Part shown: positions 1 through 5,800 of the stretch, in pieces
Layout: the number at the start of each line of letters is the position of its first letter
How positions within the stretch are numbered: position 1 is the stretch's first letter
DNA from: Candidatus Omnitrophota bacterium
Lineage (GTDB): Bacteria; Omnitrophota; Gorgyraeia; Gorgyraeales; Gorgyraeaceae
DNA: 12,509 nt
Direction: 5' to 3'
Assembly: GCA_018901615.1 (NCBI GenBank)
Contig: JAHIEN010000146.1
Span: forward strand, 1 to 12,509
Translations under genes and position numbers: made by a program
Notes under the pieces: generated by a model
Seen by the model: only the letters and a program-made list of their open reading frames with translations
What the model was told of the DNA's origin: nothing
The model's database searches: none

Positions 1-459
1 GGTGGAGCGATGGAGGAAATTAATAGGGCTCAGGCACAGGGACGCGATGTAAGCGAAGCTTTAGAGGCTGTTGAAAGGTCTACCAAGAAACACACTGAGG
101 TCCTCACTGATTTGCTGGGTAAAGTCCCTGAAGAAGCCAGGCCAGCTATTAGACACTCCATAGAGGTCTCCAGAACAGGAAGAAACACTGCCCTGGATAC
201 ACTGAGAAAGATCCATGGAGGTGAGATTCCTGCTGGCAGGCCCGAAGGGATAGGGATACCAGAGGGGATTGGACGTCCTGAAGGTGTCGGCAGACCGGAA
301 GACATTGGTAGGCCCGAAGGAATTGGAAGGCCAGAGAAATCCGAAAGGCCAGAAAGGCTGGAAAGGCCAGAGAGACCAAGTAAGCCAGAAGGTGTTGGCA
401 GGCCAGGAGGAGTCGAAAGGCCTGACGGTGGTAGGTCCGGTGGTGGCAGAGGAAGATAA
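1..459 (+). CDS. DUF5667-type protein, 3' part, with hexapeptide-repeat tail
   Basis: The frame is open from the first base, so the true start is probably upstream; the first ATG is at 10. Counting from that ATG, residues 1-70 are charged and probably helical, including KKHTEVLTDLLGKVPEEARP and the IEVSRTGR stretch. This pattern (conserved helix, 'vP.eArpAI.hai..s..G...AL') is what I recognise as the C-terminal part of DUF5667 proteins. Residues 76-141 are eleven six-residue units of the type GRPEG(I/V), and the end is Gly/Arg-rich. No signal peptide can be judged because the N-terminus is missing. It ends 52 bp before a run of pilin-like genes on the same strand and may belong with them. DUF5667 has no established biochemical role; an extracytoplasmic location is only a guess. 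Confidence is good that it is a gene and moderate for the family. Confidence 0.7.
   Translation, partial: GGAMEEINRAQAQGRDVSEALEAVERSTKKHTEVLTDLLGKVPEEARPAIRHSIEVSRTGRNTALDTLRKIHGGEIPAGRPEGIGIPEGIGRPEGVGRPEDIGRPEGIGRPEKSERPERLERPERPSKPEGVGRPGGVERPDGGRSGGGRGR
235..432 (+). repeat. Eleven 18-bp tandem repeats coding GRPEG(I/V) hexapeptides
   Basis: Eleven consecutive 18-bp units encode GRPEGI, GIPEGI, GRPEGV, GRPEDI, GRPEGI, GRPEKS, ERPERL, ERPERP, SKPEGV, GRPGGV and ERPDGG. The phase never breaks, so the array has grown or shrunk in whole units inside the coding sequence. The Pro-Glu core is nearly constant while the flanking residues vary. Because the period is a multiple of three, a second + frame also stays open across it (the frame that reaches the gene at 512). 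The tail is expected to be disordered or an extended polyproline-like segment. Confidence 0.85.
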
Positions 460-472
460 TAAAGCTTTTGGT

Positions 473-484
473 GACAAATTTGTC
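473..484. other. Perfect 12-bp palindrome between genes
   Basis: GACAAATTTGTC lies in the 52-bp gap between the DUF5667 gene and the first pseudopilin gene. It is perfectly symmetric. It could be a regulator half-site pair or a short mRNA stem, but a 12-bp palindrome in AT-rich DNA can be chance and no promoter elements are obvious around it. Confidence 0.3.
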
Positions 485-511
485 CTGTTAGAGAGAGGTA
501 AAGGAAGAGGA

Positions 512-1003
512 ATGAAGAATCCTATAACCGGCCCCCTTAGAAAAAAACTTTCTAAGCGGGCAGGGTTTACCCTGATGGAGCTCGTGATTGCAATAGGAAT
601 ATTAGCCCTTGTTTTAGTTGGGCTCCTACAAGTTTTTGTCTGTTGCTTAAGCCTTAGTGAGTTAGCAGGAAATTCGACCATTGCCATAAGTAAGGCCCAA
701 GGAAAGTTAGAAGAAATACGCAATCACAGTTTTAATAGCATAGTAGTAGATTATAGTCAAGGGGAAAGTCCTGGTAATATCTTTGACCTAACCCAATTAA
801 ATGGTAAGGGAGTGATTTATATTGATGATACTAATCCTGAATTATTAGAAATAGAAATTGTTGTAAGCTGGCAAGAGAAAGGCAATCGTATCATTGGTGA
901 GGATAGTAACTTAAATGGCGCTTTAGATACCGGCGAGGATGATAATGGAAATGGAAAATTGGATTCCCCTGTTTCACTGGTAAGCATGATAGCAAAAAGG
1001 TAA
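512..1003 (+). CDS. Type IV pilin-like / type II secretion pseudopilin with DxNxNG loops
   Basis: The ATG at 512 gives 163 residues and follows a purine-rich GGAAGAGG ribosome-binding site. The frame is open further upstream only because it overlaps the repeat tail of the previous gene. Residues 1-17 form a basic leader. Gly18-Phe19 is a class III prepilin peptidase site with the conserved Glu at mature position 5 (Glu23), followed by a hydrophobic helix to about residue 47. The globular part is small, as in GspI/PilV-like minor pseudopilins. Residues 129-153 carry two DxNxNGxxD loops (131-139 and 143-151) that resemble calcium-binding EF-hand or dockerin-type loops. The product should be cleaved by a prepilin peptidase and assembled at the inner membrane. 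It is first of three adjacent pilin-like genes, six bases before the next. GspI-, GspG- or PilV-like roles cannot be separated by sequence alone. Confidence 0.8.
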   Translation: MKNPITGPLRKKLSKRAGFTLMELVIAIGILALVLVGLLQVFVCCLSLSELAGNSTIAISKAQGKLEEIRNHSFNSIVVDYSQGESPGNIFDLTQLNGKGVIYIDDTNPELLEIEIVVSWQEKGNRIIGEDSNLNGALDTGEDDNGNGKLDSPVSLVSMIAKR

Positions 1004-1009
1004 GAGGAT

Positions 1010-1534
1010 ATGTCAGAGAAAAAAGATTTCGGGTTTACTTTAGTTGAAATGATGGTTACAGTATTTATCTTCTTACTTCTTATAGGTGCCCTATTTACAG
1101 TATTGGCTACAGGTAGTACTTCTTGGCAAATAGGAGATGTTCGTATCGAACTCCAACAAGAATTAAGAAAAGGCATGGATTGGATAGGTGGTGAGTTGCG
1201 TCAAGGCGGAACTTTTACAATCGAGGATGTTCCTGCAGATGGTTCTTGGTATGATAAAATTACTTTTCGCAAACCCCAGGATGTAATTGATGGTAATGTA
1301 GTCTGGGAAAATGAAGAAATTCAATATTTGCTTGGCGGTTCAAATGATAGACAGCTTCTGAGAAAGGTTGATGATGAAGAAAGGATTTTAGCAAATAACA
1401 TCATATCCTTTCAAGTTAGGCGTCAGCCAACAAGCCCTGAGATAGTGGAGATAACCCTACAAGCCGATAAAAGGACTGTTAAAGGCCATATAATTGAGCT
1501 TGATTTGAATTTTCAAATTAAACTTAGAAATTGA
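1010..1534 (+). CDS. Prepilin-type N-methylation protein, GspJ/PulJ- or PilW-like
   Basis: This 174-residue protein has a seven-residue leader, then Gly8-Phe9 with Glu at mature position 5 (Glu13) and a hydrophobic segment to about residue 37: a standard class III signal. The region after the helix (TGSTSWQIGDVRIELQQELR) matches the layout of GspJ/PulJ and PilW minor pseudopilins, where the helix leads into a polar stalk and a beta-rich head. The start follows AAGG and GAGG motifs overlapping the end of the previous gene. Only six bases separate the two genes, so they are very likely co-transcribed. Together with the genes on either side it suggests the minor pilin tip complex of a type IV pilus or type II secretion machine. 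No ATPase, platform or secretin gene is in the window, so the machine cannot be named. Confidence 0.8.
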   Translation: MSEKKDFGFTLVEMMVTVFIFLLLIGALFTVLATGSTSWQIGDVRIELQQELRKGMDWIGGELRQGGTFTIEDVPADGSWYDKITFRKPQDVIDGNVVWENEEIQYLLGGSNDRQLLRKVDDEERILANNIISFQVRRQPTSPEIVEITLQADKRTVKGHIIELDLNFQIKLRN

Positions 1535-1557
1535 CCATTAAATTGGAGAGGAAGGCG

Positions 1558-3057
1558 ATGTATTCGATGAATATAAAGAATAACAAAGGAACTATACTCA
1601 TCATTTCTTATTTAGTAATTGCTGTCTTGTTAATCTTAAGTGCTGCCTTTCTTTCTCGCAGCATCAGTGAAAATAGAATAGCTGAGAGGCAAAAATGGTC
1701 CGTCCGAGCCTTTTCTATCGCTGAAGCAGGTTTGGAGCGGGCATTATACGATTTAAGGCAGGACTTTAAAAATGACCTAATTGATCCTAGTTGGGCAGAT
1801 GGTGAGATTAATGGTATAGCTTGTGGACCGGATAGTGAAAATTTCTATTCTCTTCCTTATGAATCGACCTTGTTAGGTAATGGCTCTTATAGCATAGAAT
1901 TGAAAAATGTAGTTGGTAAAGATAACGAGATCTGGGTTAGGTCGATGGGGACCTTAAATGGTATTAATATAATTATCCAGAGCTATGGCAAGATTGAAAA
2001 TCTTTCTCCCTGGAATAATGCCATTTTTGCTGGAGCTGGTTCGGCTGGAAGCATGATAAATGGCAATGTTGATATTCGGGGCTCAGTGCATATATTAGGC
2101 ACAGGCCTTGAGAGCGATGATTTTGCGATTGATATGGGTGGTAGTGGAAATATAGGTAATAATTATGAAGGTATACCTCTACAGTTAAAAGATAGAATTC
2201 CTCCTTGCCCAACGACAACATTTAATGGCGAGACAGTAGAAACCTTAGGAGCTTCCCTTCGAATAAAACGTGGCTTGGTTGGTTTAAGCGGCACCGCCAC
2301 TACAGGAAAAGCTGATGTTTCTGGCAATTCTTACAAAGAGACTATGGACGGGGTTTATGTTACTGATGGGTATGGAGGAAATAGGGGCGAGAACAATGTC
2401 TATTCAGATAATGGCACCCAAAACAGCTACGACCTCGGTGATAGCGCTAGGTTCCCTAGCCTTGAGGATCCCTATCTTAATTATTCAACCTACCAGGATT
2501 ATTTGAAGGATAATGCCTTTGTAATCTCAGATGCGGCTAATCTTAATCAACTTGCTAATATTACCCCTGAGTCTGATTTCAGTTATGGTGATACTATGGG
2601 TAGTATAAGTATGGATGGTAACGGAAATCTAGCTATTAGTGGTACTGTTTATATCGATGGGGGGAATCTAAACATGAATAAGATAGGAGCAGATAAGACA
2701 ATTATCTACTCCGGTACAGGGTCAATTCTGGTTACTGGCGATGTGGGAATAAATGTTAACCTGCTCACCCAAGGTAGTAATTCTTTTCCATCTAATATCT
2801 TAGGCATTATGACCCCCAATGAAATTAGTTTTAATGCCTCCAATATCGATGTTATGGGGGTATTTTATGCCGAGGATACAATTACTGTCCAAAAACAGAC
2901 TAACATCGCGGGTATAATCGTATCCAACTATTTTAATATGGGCGAACAAGTCCCCAGTATTTATCAAGTTCCTGAAGTAATCAATAATCTTCCATCGGGC
3001 ATAATCGCTGGGGATCCTACATGGGTTATTAGAATTGTTGCCTGGCAGAAGCTATAA
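1558..3057 (+). CDS. Large PilX-type N-terminal pilus assembly / surface protein
   Basis: I chose the ATG at 1558 (499 aa) because GGAGAGGAAGG sits just before it; an in-frame TTG at 1531 overlaps the previous stop and lacks such a site. Residues 1-11 are polar and basic, and about 12-32 form one hydrophobic helix. The stretch from about 46 to 65 (ERQKWSVRAFSIAEAGLERA) is the typical PilX N-terminal signature, in which the 'AEAGLE' helix follows the membrane segment. Unlike its neighbours it lacks the Gly-Phe cleavage site. From about residue 150 the protein is Gly/Asn/Ser-rich with short alternating strands (SGTVYIDGGNLNMNKIG, DVGINVNL), suggesting a beta-solenoid or bactofilin-like head. 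It is far longer than classical PilX (about 200 aa); such long versions look like surface-exposed minor pilins. It closes the pilin operon. The function is inferred from family and context. Confidence 0.75.
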   Translation: MYSMNIKNNKGTILIISYLVIAVLLILSAAFLSRSISENRIAERQKWSVRAFSIAEAGLERALYDLRQDFKNDLIDPSWADGEINGIACGPDSENFYSLPYESTLLGNGSYSIELKNVVGKDNEIWVRSMGTLNGINIIIQSYGKIENLSPWNNAIFAGAGSAGSMINGNVDIRGSVHILGTGLESDDFAIDMGGSGNIGNNYEGIPLQLKDRIPPCPTTTFNGETVETLGASLRIKRGLVGLSGTATTGKADVSGNSYKETMDGVYVTDGYGGNRGENNVYSDNGTQNSYDLGDSARFPSLEDPYLNYSTYQDYLKDNAFVISDAANLNQLANITPESDFSYGDTMGSISMDGNGNLAISGTVYIDGGNLNMNKIGADKTIIYSGTGSILVTGDVGINVNLLTQGSNSFPSNILGIMTPNEISFNASNIDVMGVFYAEDTITVQKQTNIAGIIVSNYFNMGEQVPSIYQVPEVINNLPSGIIAGDPTWVIRIVAWQKL

Positions 3058-3391
3058 GGCAAATACTGCCCAAAAGTATAAAAATGTTCGCCCCGCCCGA
3101 GCAGTCACAGCACCCTTCGGGCAGGCTTCGCACTTGGTCGGCTTCAATCCTTCGGATTTGTGCAAGGTCCTTTGTGTGCCTGCTTACCCCTAAGAGCAAA
3201 AACACCTTTTTATGAATTTTCTTCCGCTGAAGGCGGACAGGCAGCCGCCGCCAATGGCGGGGGCGATTTTGATGTTTTTGCGTCCTGCCTTCGGGCAATC
3301 CGCAGGCCTAACGGCCTTTAAAAAGCAGCCCGAAAGACATATTCCCCACCCACCCGAAATAGACAATGCCTATCTCCCCTAAATTATTTTC
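3058..3391. other. Gene-free stretch built of GC-rich palindromic repeats
   Basis: About 330 bp without a convincing gene. It contains several compact inverted repeats: CCCTTCGGG at 3113-3121, TCCGC-TGAAG-GCGGA at 3223-3237, CCGCC-AAT-GGCGG at 3248-3260, TGCC-TTC-GGGCA near 3286-3297, and AGGCC-TAAC-GGCCT at 3304-3317. The decamer CCTTCGGGCA occurs at 3114-3123 and 3288-3297. The base composition is much richer in GC than the pilin genes before and the island genes after it. The last stem is followed by TTTAAAAAG and could act as a weak terminator, but no good intrinsic terminator (strong stem plus T run) is present. It marks the junction between the pilin operon and the island. Confidence 0.6.
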
Positions 3392-3420
3392 TTGACAATG
3401 CAAACATAAGTTCATAAAAT
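3392..3420 (+). promoter_or_regulatory. Sigma-70-type promoter of the toxin-antitoxin pair
   Basis: TTGACA at 3392-3397 is a perfect -35 box. TAAAAT at 3415-3420 is a near-consensus -10 box, and the spacer is exactly 17 bp. The start of the downstream gene is 50 bp further on. The -10 box lies inside the first operator palindrome, so binding there would block RNA polymerase. Confidence 0.8.
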
Positions 3421-3426
3421 ATGAAC
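3410..3426. promoter_or_regulatory. Operator 1: 17-bp perfect inverted repeat over the -10 box
   Basis: GTTCATA-AAA-TATGAAC has seven perfectly matched bases on each side of a 3-bp centre and fully covers the -10 box. A second copy of the same pattern follows 22 bp downstream (centre to centre). The likely ligand is the winged-helix domain of the next gene, giving autorepression; this is inference from position and symmetry. Confidence 0.7.
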
Positions 3427-3431
3427 AATAA

Positions 3432-3448
3432 GTTTATGTACTGTGAAC
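3432..3448. promoter_or_regulatory. Operator 2: degenerate copy of the same inverted repeat
   Basis: GTTTATG-TAC-TGTGAAC matches operator 1 half-sites (consensus GTTYAYR), with the outer four bases of each arm conserved and symmetric; flanking A/T at 3431 and 3449 extends the symmetry. Its centre (3440) is 22 bp from that of operator 1 (3418), about two helical turns, so two dimers could bind on the same face of the DNA. It lies over the probable transcription start region and before the ribosome-binding site. Confidence 0.6.
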
Positions 3449-3470
3449 TCTTAGTTAATAGGGGGTGAAC

Positions 3471-4010
3471 ATGGAAAAAATATTCTCCACTAAGCAGAGG
3501 ATAAAAATTTTAGAAACAGTTGTGTTTAAAAAAGGCAATAGTAGCGTTAATAATATTGCTAATCAGTTGAGGTTGAGCAAGGGGCTTGTATCTAAGTATT
3601 TTGATATCTTAACAAAAATGGGTATCCTTAAAAAAGTAAATGGAAAATTGCGTATAACCGATTCTTCATTAGTGAAAGGTATTAAGATTTTACTTAACAC
3701 AAAAAGCATCGAACTCAACATTTTTAAAAGATTCCCTTTTGTTAGGTCGGTAGGATTGTATGGAAGTTGCGCAAAAGGAGAAAATACCGAAGATTCAGAC
3801 GTTGATTTATGGATAAAGGTTACCAATGTAAGCGAAGAAAGATTGGCCACATTAACATCAAAATTAAATAAAACGACAAAGAACATCAAGCTTTTATTTT
3901 TAACTGATAAAAAGATAGAAAAGGCAAAAAAAGATGATCCATTATTTTATTATTCACTTGTCTTTGGTTCTATAATCTTATATGGAGGAAAAGATGGCAT
4001 TCAGATATAA
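3471..4010 (+). CDS. Winged-helix–nucleotidyltransferase fusion, MNT-type antitoxin
   Basis: The ATG at 3471 (179 aa) follows AGGGGGTG; an in-frame GTG at 3465 lies inside that ribosome-binding site. Residues about 7-66 form a winged helix-turn-helix, with NNIANQLRLSKGLVSKYFD as the HTH and a wing around KKVNGKLRI. Residues about 90-179 are a minimal nucleotidyltransferase: Gly98-Ser99, then Asp110-x-Asp112 (GSCAKGENTEDSDVDL), the metal-binding pattern of the MNT/pol-beta superfamily. In known type VII pairs (MntA/HepT) such a protein AMPylates and neutralises the HEPN partner. The HEPN gene follows with a 17-bp overlap, which fits. The fused DNA-binding domain and the two operators upstream suggest the antitoxin also represses its own promoter. 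The gene is AT-rich compared with the downstream core genes, in line with horizontal transfer. Partner chemistry and toxicity are inferred. Confidence 0.8.
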   Translation: MEKIFSTKQRIKILETVVFKKGNSSVNNIANQLRLSKGLVSKYFDILTKMGILKKVNGKLRITDSSLVKGIKILLNTKSIELNIFKRFPFVRSVGLYGSCAKGENTEDSDVDLWIKVTNVSEERLATLTSKLNKTTKNIKLLFLTDKKIEKAKKDDPLFYYSLVFGSIILYGGKDGIQI

Positions 4011-4437
4011 AGATTGTATAGAAAAGGGGTTGCTAAGAAAAGTTCCCGCATCTAGCGATAAAGCGAAGCAGTCTATTAAGAAAGCAGAAAAATGGTTGGA
4101 GGAGGCACGCAAAGCTCTAAATGGTAAGGCATTCGATTCTTCAGTTCTTGCGTCTTATATGGCGATGTTTCACTCTGCGCGGGCAATCCTTTTTCATGAT
4201 GGTTATCGCGAGAAAAGCCACGCATGCGTAGCGCGCTATCTGGAAGAAAAATATGTTAAGATAGGTAAGCTTGAGAAAAAATGGATCGAGTTACTCGACC
4301 ATCATAGAGAAGTAAGACACGTTGATCAATATGATTTAAGTTTCTTCTCTACTGACGAAGAAGCAGAGAAGGCCATTAAATCTTCGGTAAAATTTTTAGA
4401 ACGCATGAAGAGCTTATTTAATTCATTACTAAAATGA
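3994..4437 (+). CDS. HEPN-domain protein, UPF0332 family, putative toxin
   Basis: The ATG at 3994 (147 aa) has GGAGG six bases before it (3984-3988); an ATG at 3982 is part of that site. The protein is all-helical: residues 20-45 (KAEKWLEEARKAL), 48-70 (SYMAMFHSARAILFHDG), a SHACVARYLEE helix, then HREVRHVDQYD at 103-114 and a final amphipathic helix. The 'YxAMFHxARAxLxxxG...SH' and 'R..aDqYD' features are those of UPF0332 (COG1895) HEPN proteins. HEPN toxins are RNases or tRNA-targeting proteins neutralised by a nucleotidyltransferase partner. The canonical R-x4-6-H RNase motif is not clear: the nearest is Arg105-x3-His109. Translation is probably coupled to the overlapping upstream gene. 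Its last bases overlap the start of the recombinase (ATGA), so the three genes formed one transcription unit. Confidence 0.8.
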   Translation: MAFRYKDCIEKGLLRKVPASSDKAKQSIKKAEKWLEEARKALNGKAFDSSVLASYMAMFHSARAILFHDGYREKSHACVARYLEEKYVKIGKLEKKWIELLDHHREVRHVDQYDLSFFSTDEEAEKAIKSSVKFLERMKSLFNSLLK

Positions 4438-5800
4438 TAAAGGTTGCAATATATATCCGAGTGTCTACTGAGGATCAAGCGAAAGAGGGATATTCTCTTG
4501 AGGTACAAAGGGAGTATCTTGAATCATTTGCACAGCGGGAAGTATTTGAGGTTTTTAAGGTTTATTGCGATGATGGGATAAGTGCATATTCGACACGTCG
4601 CCCTGCGTTGCAACAGTTGCTTGCTGATGCGAAGGCGAAGAGGTTGAGCTTGTCTTAGTCCACAAAATAGATCGCTTTAGTCGAAACCTTAAAGACTTGC
4701 TTATGTTGGTGGACGAGTTATCTTCTTATGGCGTTGGCTTCAAATCTGCAACAGAGCCGTTTGATACTACAACATCAGCAGGCAAGCTAATGTTTCAACA
4801 GCTTGGCTCATTTGCTGAGTTTGAAAGTAACAGAATTGCAGAGCGTGTATTTCCCGGCATGATGAAGGGTGTGCAACAGGGGAATTGGCAGGGTGCAAGG
4901 TTTGCGCCGTTTGGCTACTCATACAACAAGGAAAGAAAGCTATTAGAGATTGAAGAGAGAGAAGCGGACATCGTTAAGCTGATCTATACGATGTATCTTT
5001 CCGGAAAGAGCACGCACGATATAGCGGCATATCTTGATAAGAAAGGATACAAAACAAGAACGGGAAAACAATTTTACAATAAATTTATCTGTGATATCCT
5101 TAAGAATTAGATTTACACTGGTAAGATTGTCTGGAATAAAAAGCATTACGACAAAAACCAGAAGACAAAGAAGCATTACAAGTATATCAGAAATGATCCT
5201 TCAAAAATTCTTGTTGCTCAAGGGAGGCATAAACCAATAATCGATGATGAAGATTTTGTAGAGGTGCAGACCTTATTGGCTAATAAGACGCGAATGTGGC
5301 GGCCGAGGGTAAAGAATCAAGAGTATCTTTTGACAGGTCTGATCACTTGTGCAAAGTGTAATCATAGATACACAGGTGTGTCATCCATATCAAACCATCG
5401 CTTAAACATAAAGAAACGCTGGTATCGTTGTTCTGGCCCTTATGCCAATCATATTAGGTGTACGAATAGATCGGTGAAGGCAGAAGATATTGAGCCGGAA
5501 GTAACAAAGATAGTTGCTCAACTGGTCCAAAATGAGCGCCTAAAACAGAGCCGATGGACGACAGGGACTGAGATTGCTTCGGCCCCTTCGGGGCCTCGCA
5601 ATGACGGAGGGGGTACGGCGGCTCGCAATGACGGTGGTCTGCTCAAAAATAAGCTGAAGATTAACCAAGAAAAGCAGTCAAAACTTATGGACGCTTATCT
5701 GGAAAATTTGCTTGGTGAAGATGTCTATCGAGCGAAGATAACAGAGCTTAGAAACGGAAAAGAAACTGCAATGTCAAAAGAATCAAAAGGTTATAAAAAT
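4434..5800 (+). pseudogene. Large serine recombinase, broken by frameshift and amber stop
   Basis: The ATG at 4434 overlaps the HEPN stop. Residues 1-74 carry the resolvase N-terminus with the catalytic Ser11 (YIRVSTEDQ). The frame then ends at TAG 4656, but the next frame continues the family pattern at once (ELVLVHKIDRFSRNLKDLL, from 4646), so one base is missing near 4643-4645. That frame stops at TAG 5108-5110, inside 'DILKN*IYTGKIVW', where relatives usually have Asn-Pro. It then stays open through the zinc ribbon (CAKC at about 5350, then CSGPYANHIRC) and a coiled coil interrupted by a repeat at 5571-5637. The C-terminal end is not recognisable, and the frame runs directly into miaB. 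An intact member is about 500-550 aa; about 450 codons remain. It was probably the integrase of the island holding the toxin-antitoxin pair. An assembly error could explain one lesion, but two lesions and a repeat argue for real decay. Confidence 0.8.
5571..5637. repeat. Palindromic repeat inserted in frame in the recombinase remnant
   Basis: A core hairpin GGCCCCTTCGGGGCC at 5581-5595 is followed by two copies of CTCGCAATGACGG (5594-5606 and 5622-5634), 28 bp apart. The block is flanked by GAGATTGCTTC on the left. This 'gagattgcttcgg...ctcgcaatgacgg' pattern is a kind of dispersed intergenic repeat common in many environmental bacterial genomes (from general knowledge). Here it is read as EIASAPSGPRNDGG and ARNDGG, low-complexity residues foreign to the coiled coil on both sides, and the frame is kept. 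Confidence 0.7.

Noticed and set aside
235..432. Possible CRISPR-like or other non-coding array
   Set aside because: The 18-bp units are contiguous without spacers and keep codon phase within a protein; it is a coding tandem repeat.
269..511. Upstream extension of the first pseudopilin frame through the repeat region
   Set aside because: It is open only because 18-bp repeats keep a second frame free of stops; the ribosome-binding site and prepilin leader place the start at 512.
61..723. Long minus-strand open frame opposite the repeat gene and pseudopilin
   Set aside because: Low-complexity mirror of the repeat array; no start signal or family features, and it overlaps two supported genes.
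3029..3298. Minus-strand open frame in the gene-free stretch
   Set aside because: Its translation follows palindromic repeats, overlaps the end of the PilX-type gene and shows no domain features; treated as repeat DNA.
3304..3325. Intrinsic terminator after the pilin operon
   Set aside because: Stem of only five base pairs and no T run (TTTAAAAAG follows); kept only as a weak possibility within the gene-free stretch.
5108..5110. TAG as a recoded sense codon (suppression or pyrrolysine)
   Set aside because: The same gene also has a frameshift, and ordinary genes here use TAA/TGA/TAG normally where seen (for instance no other internal TAG in core genes); decay is simpler.
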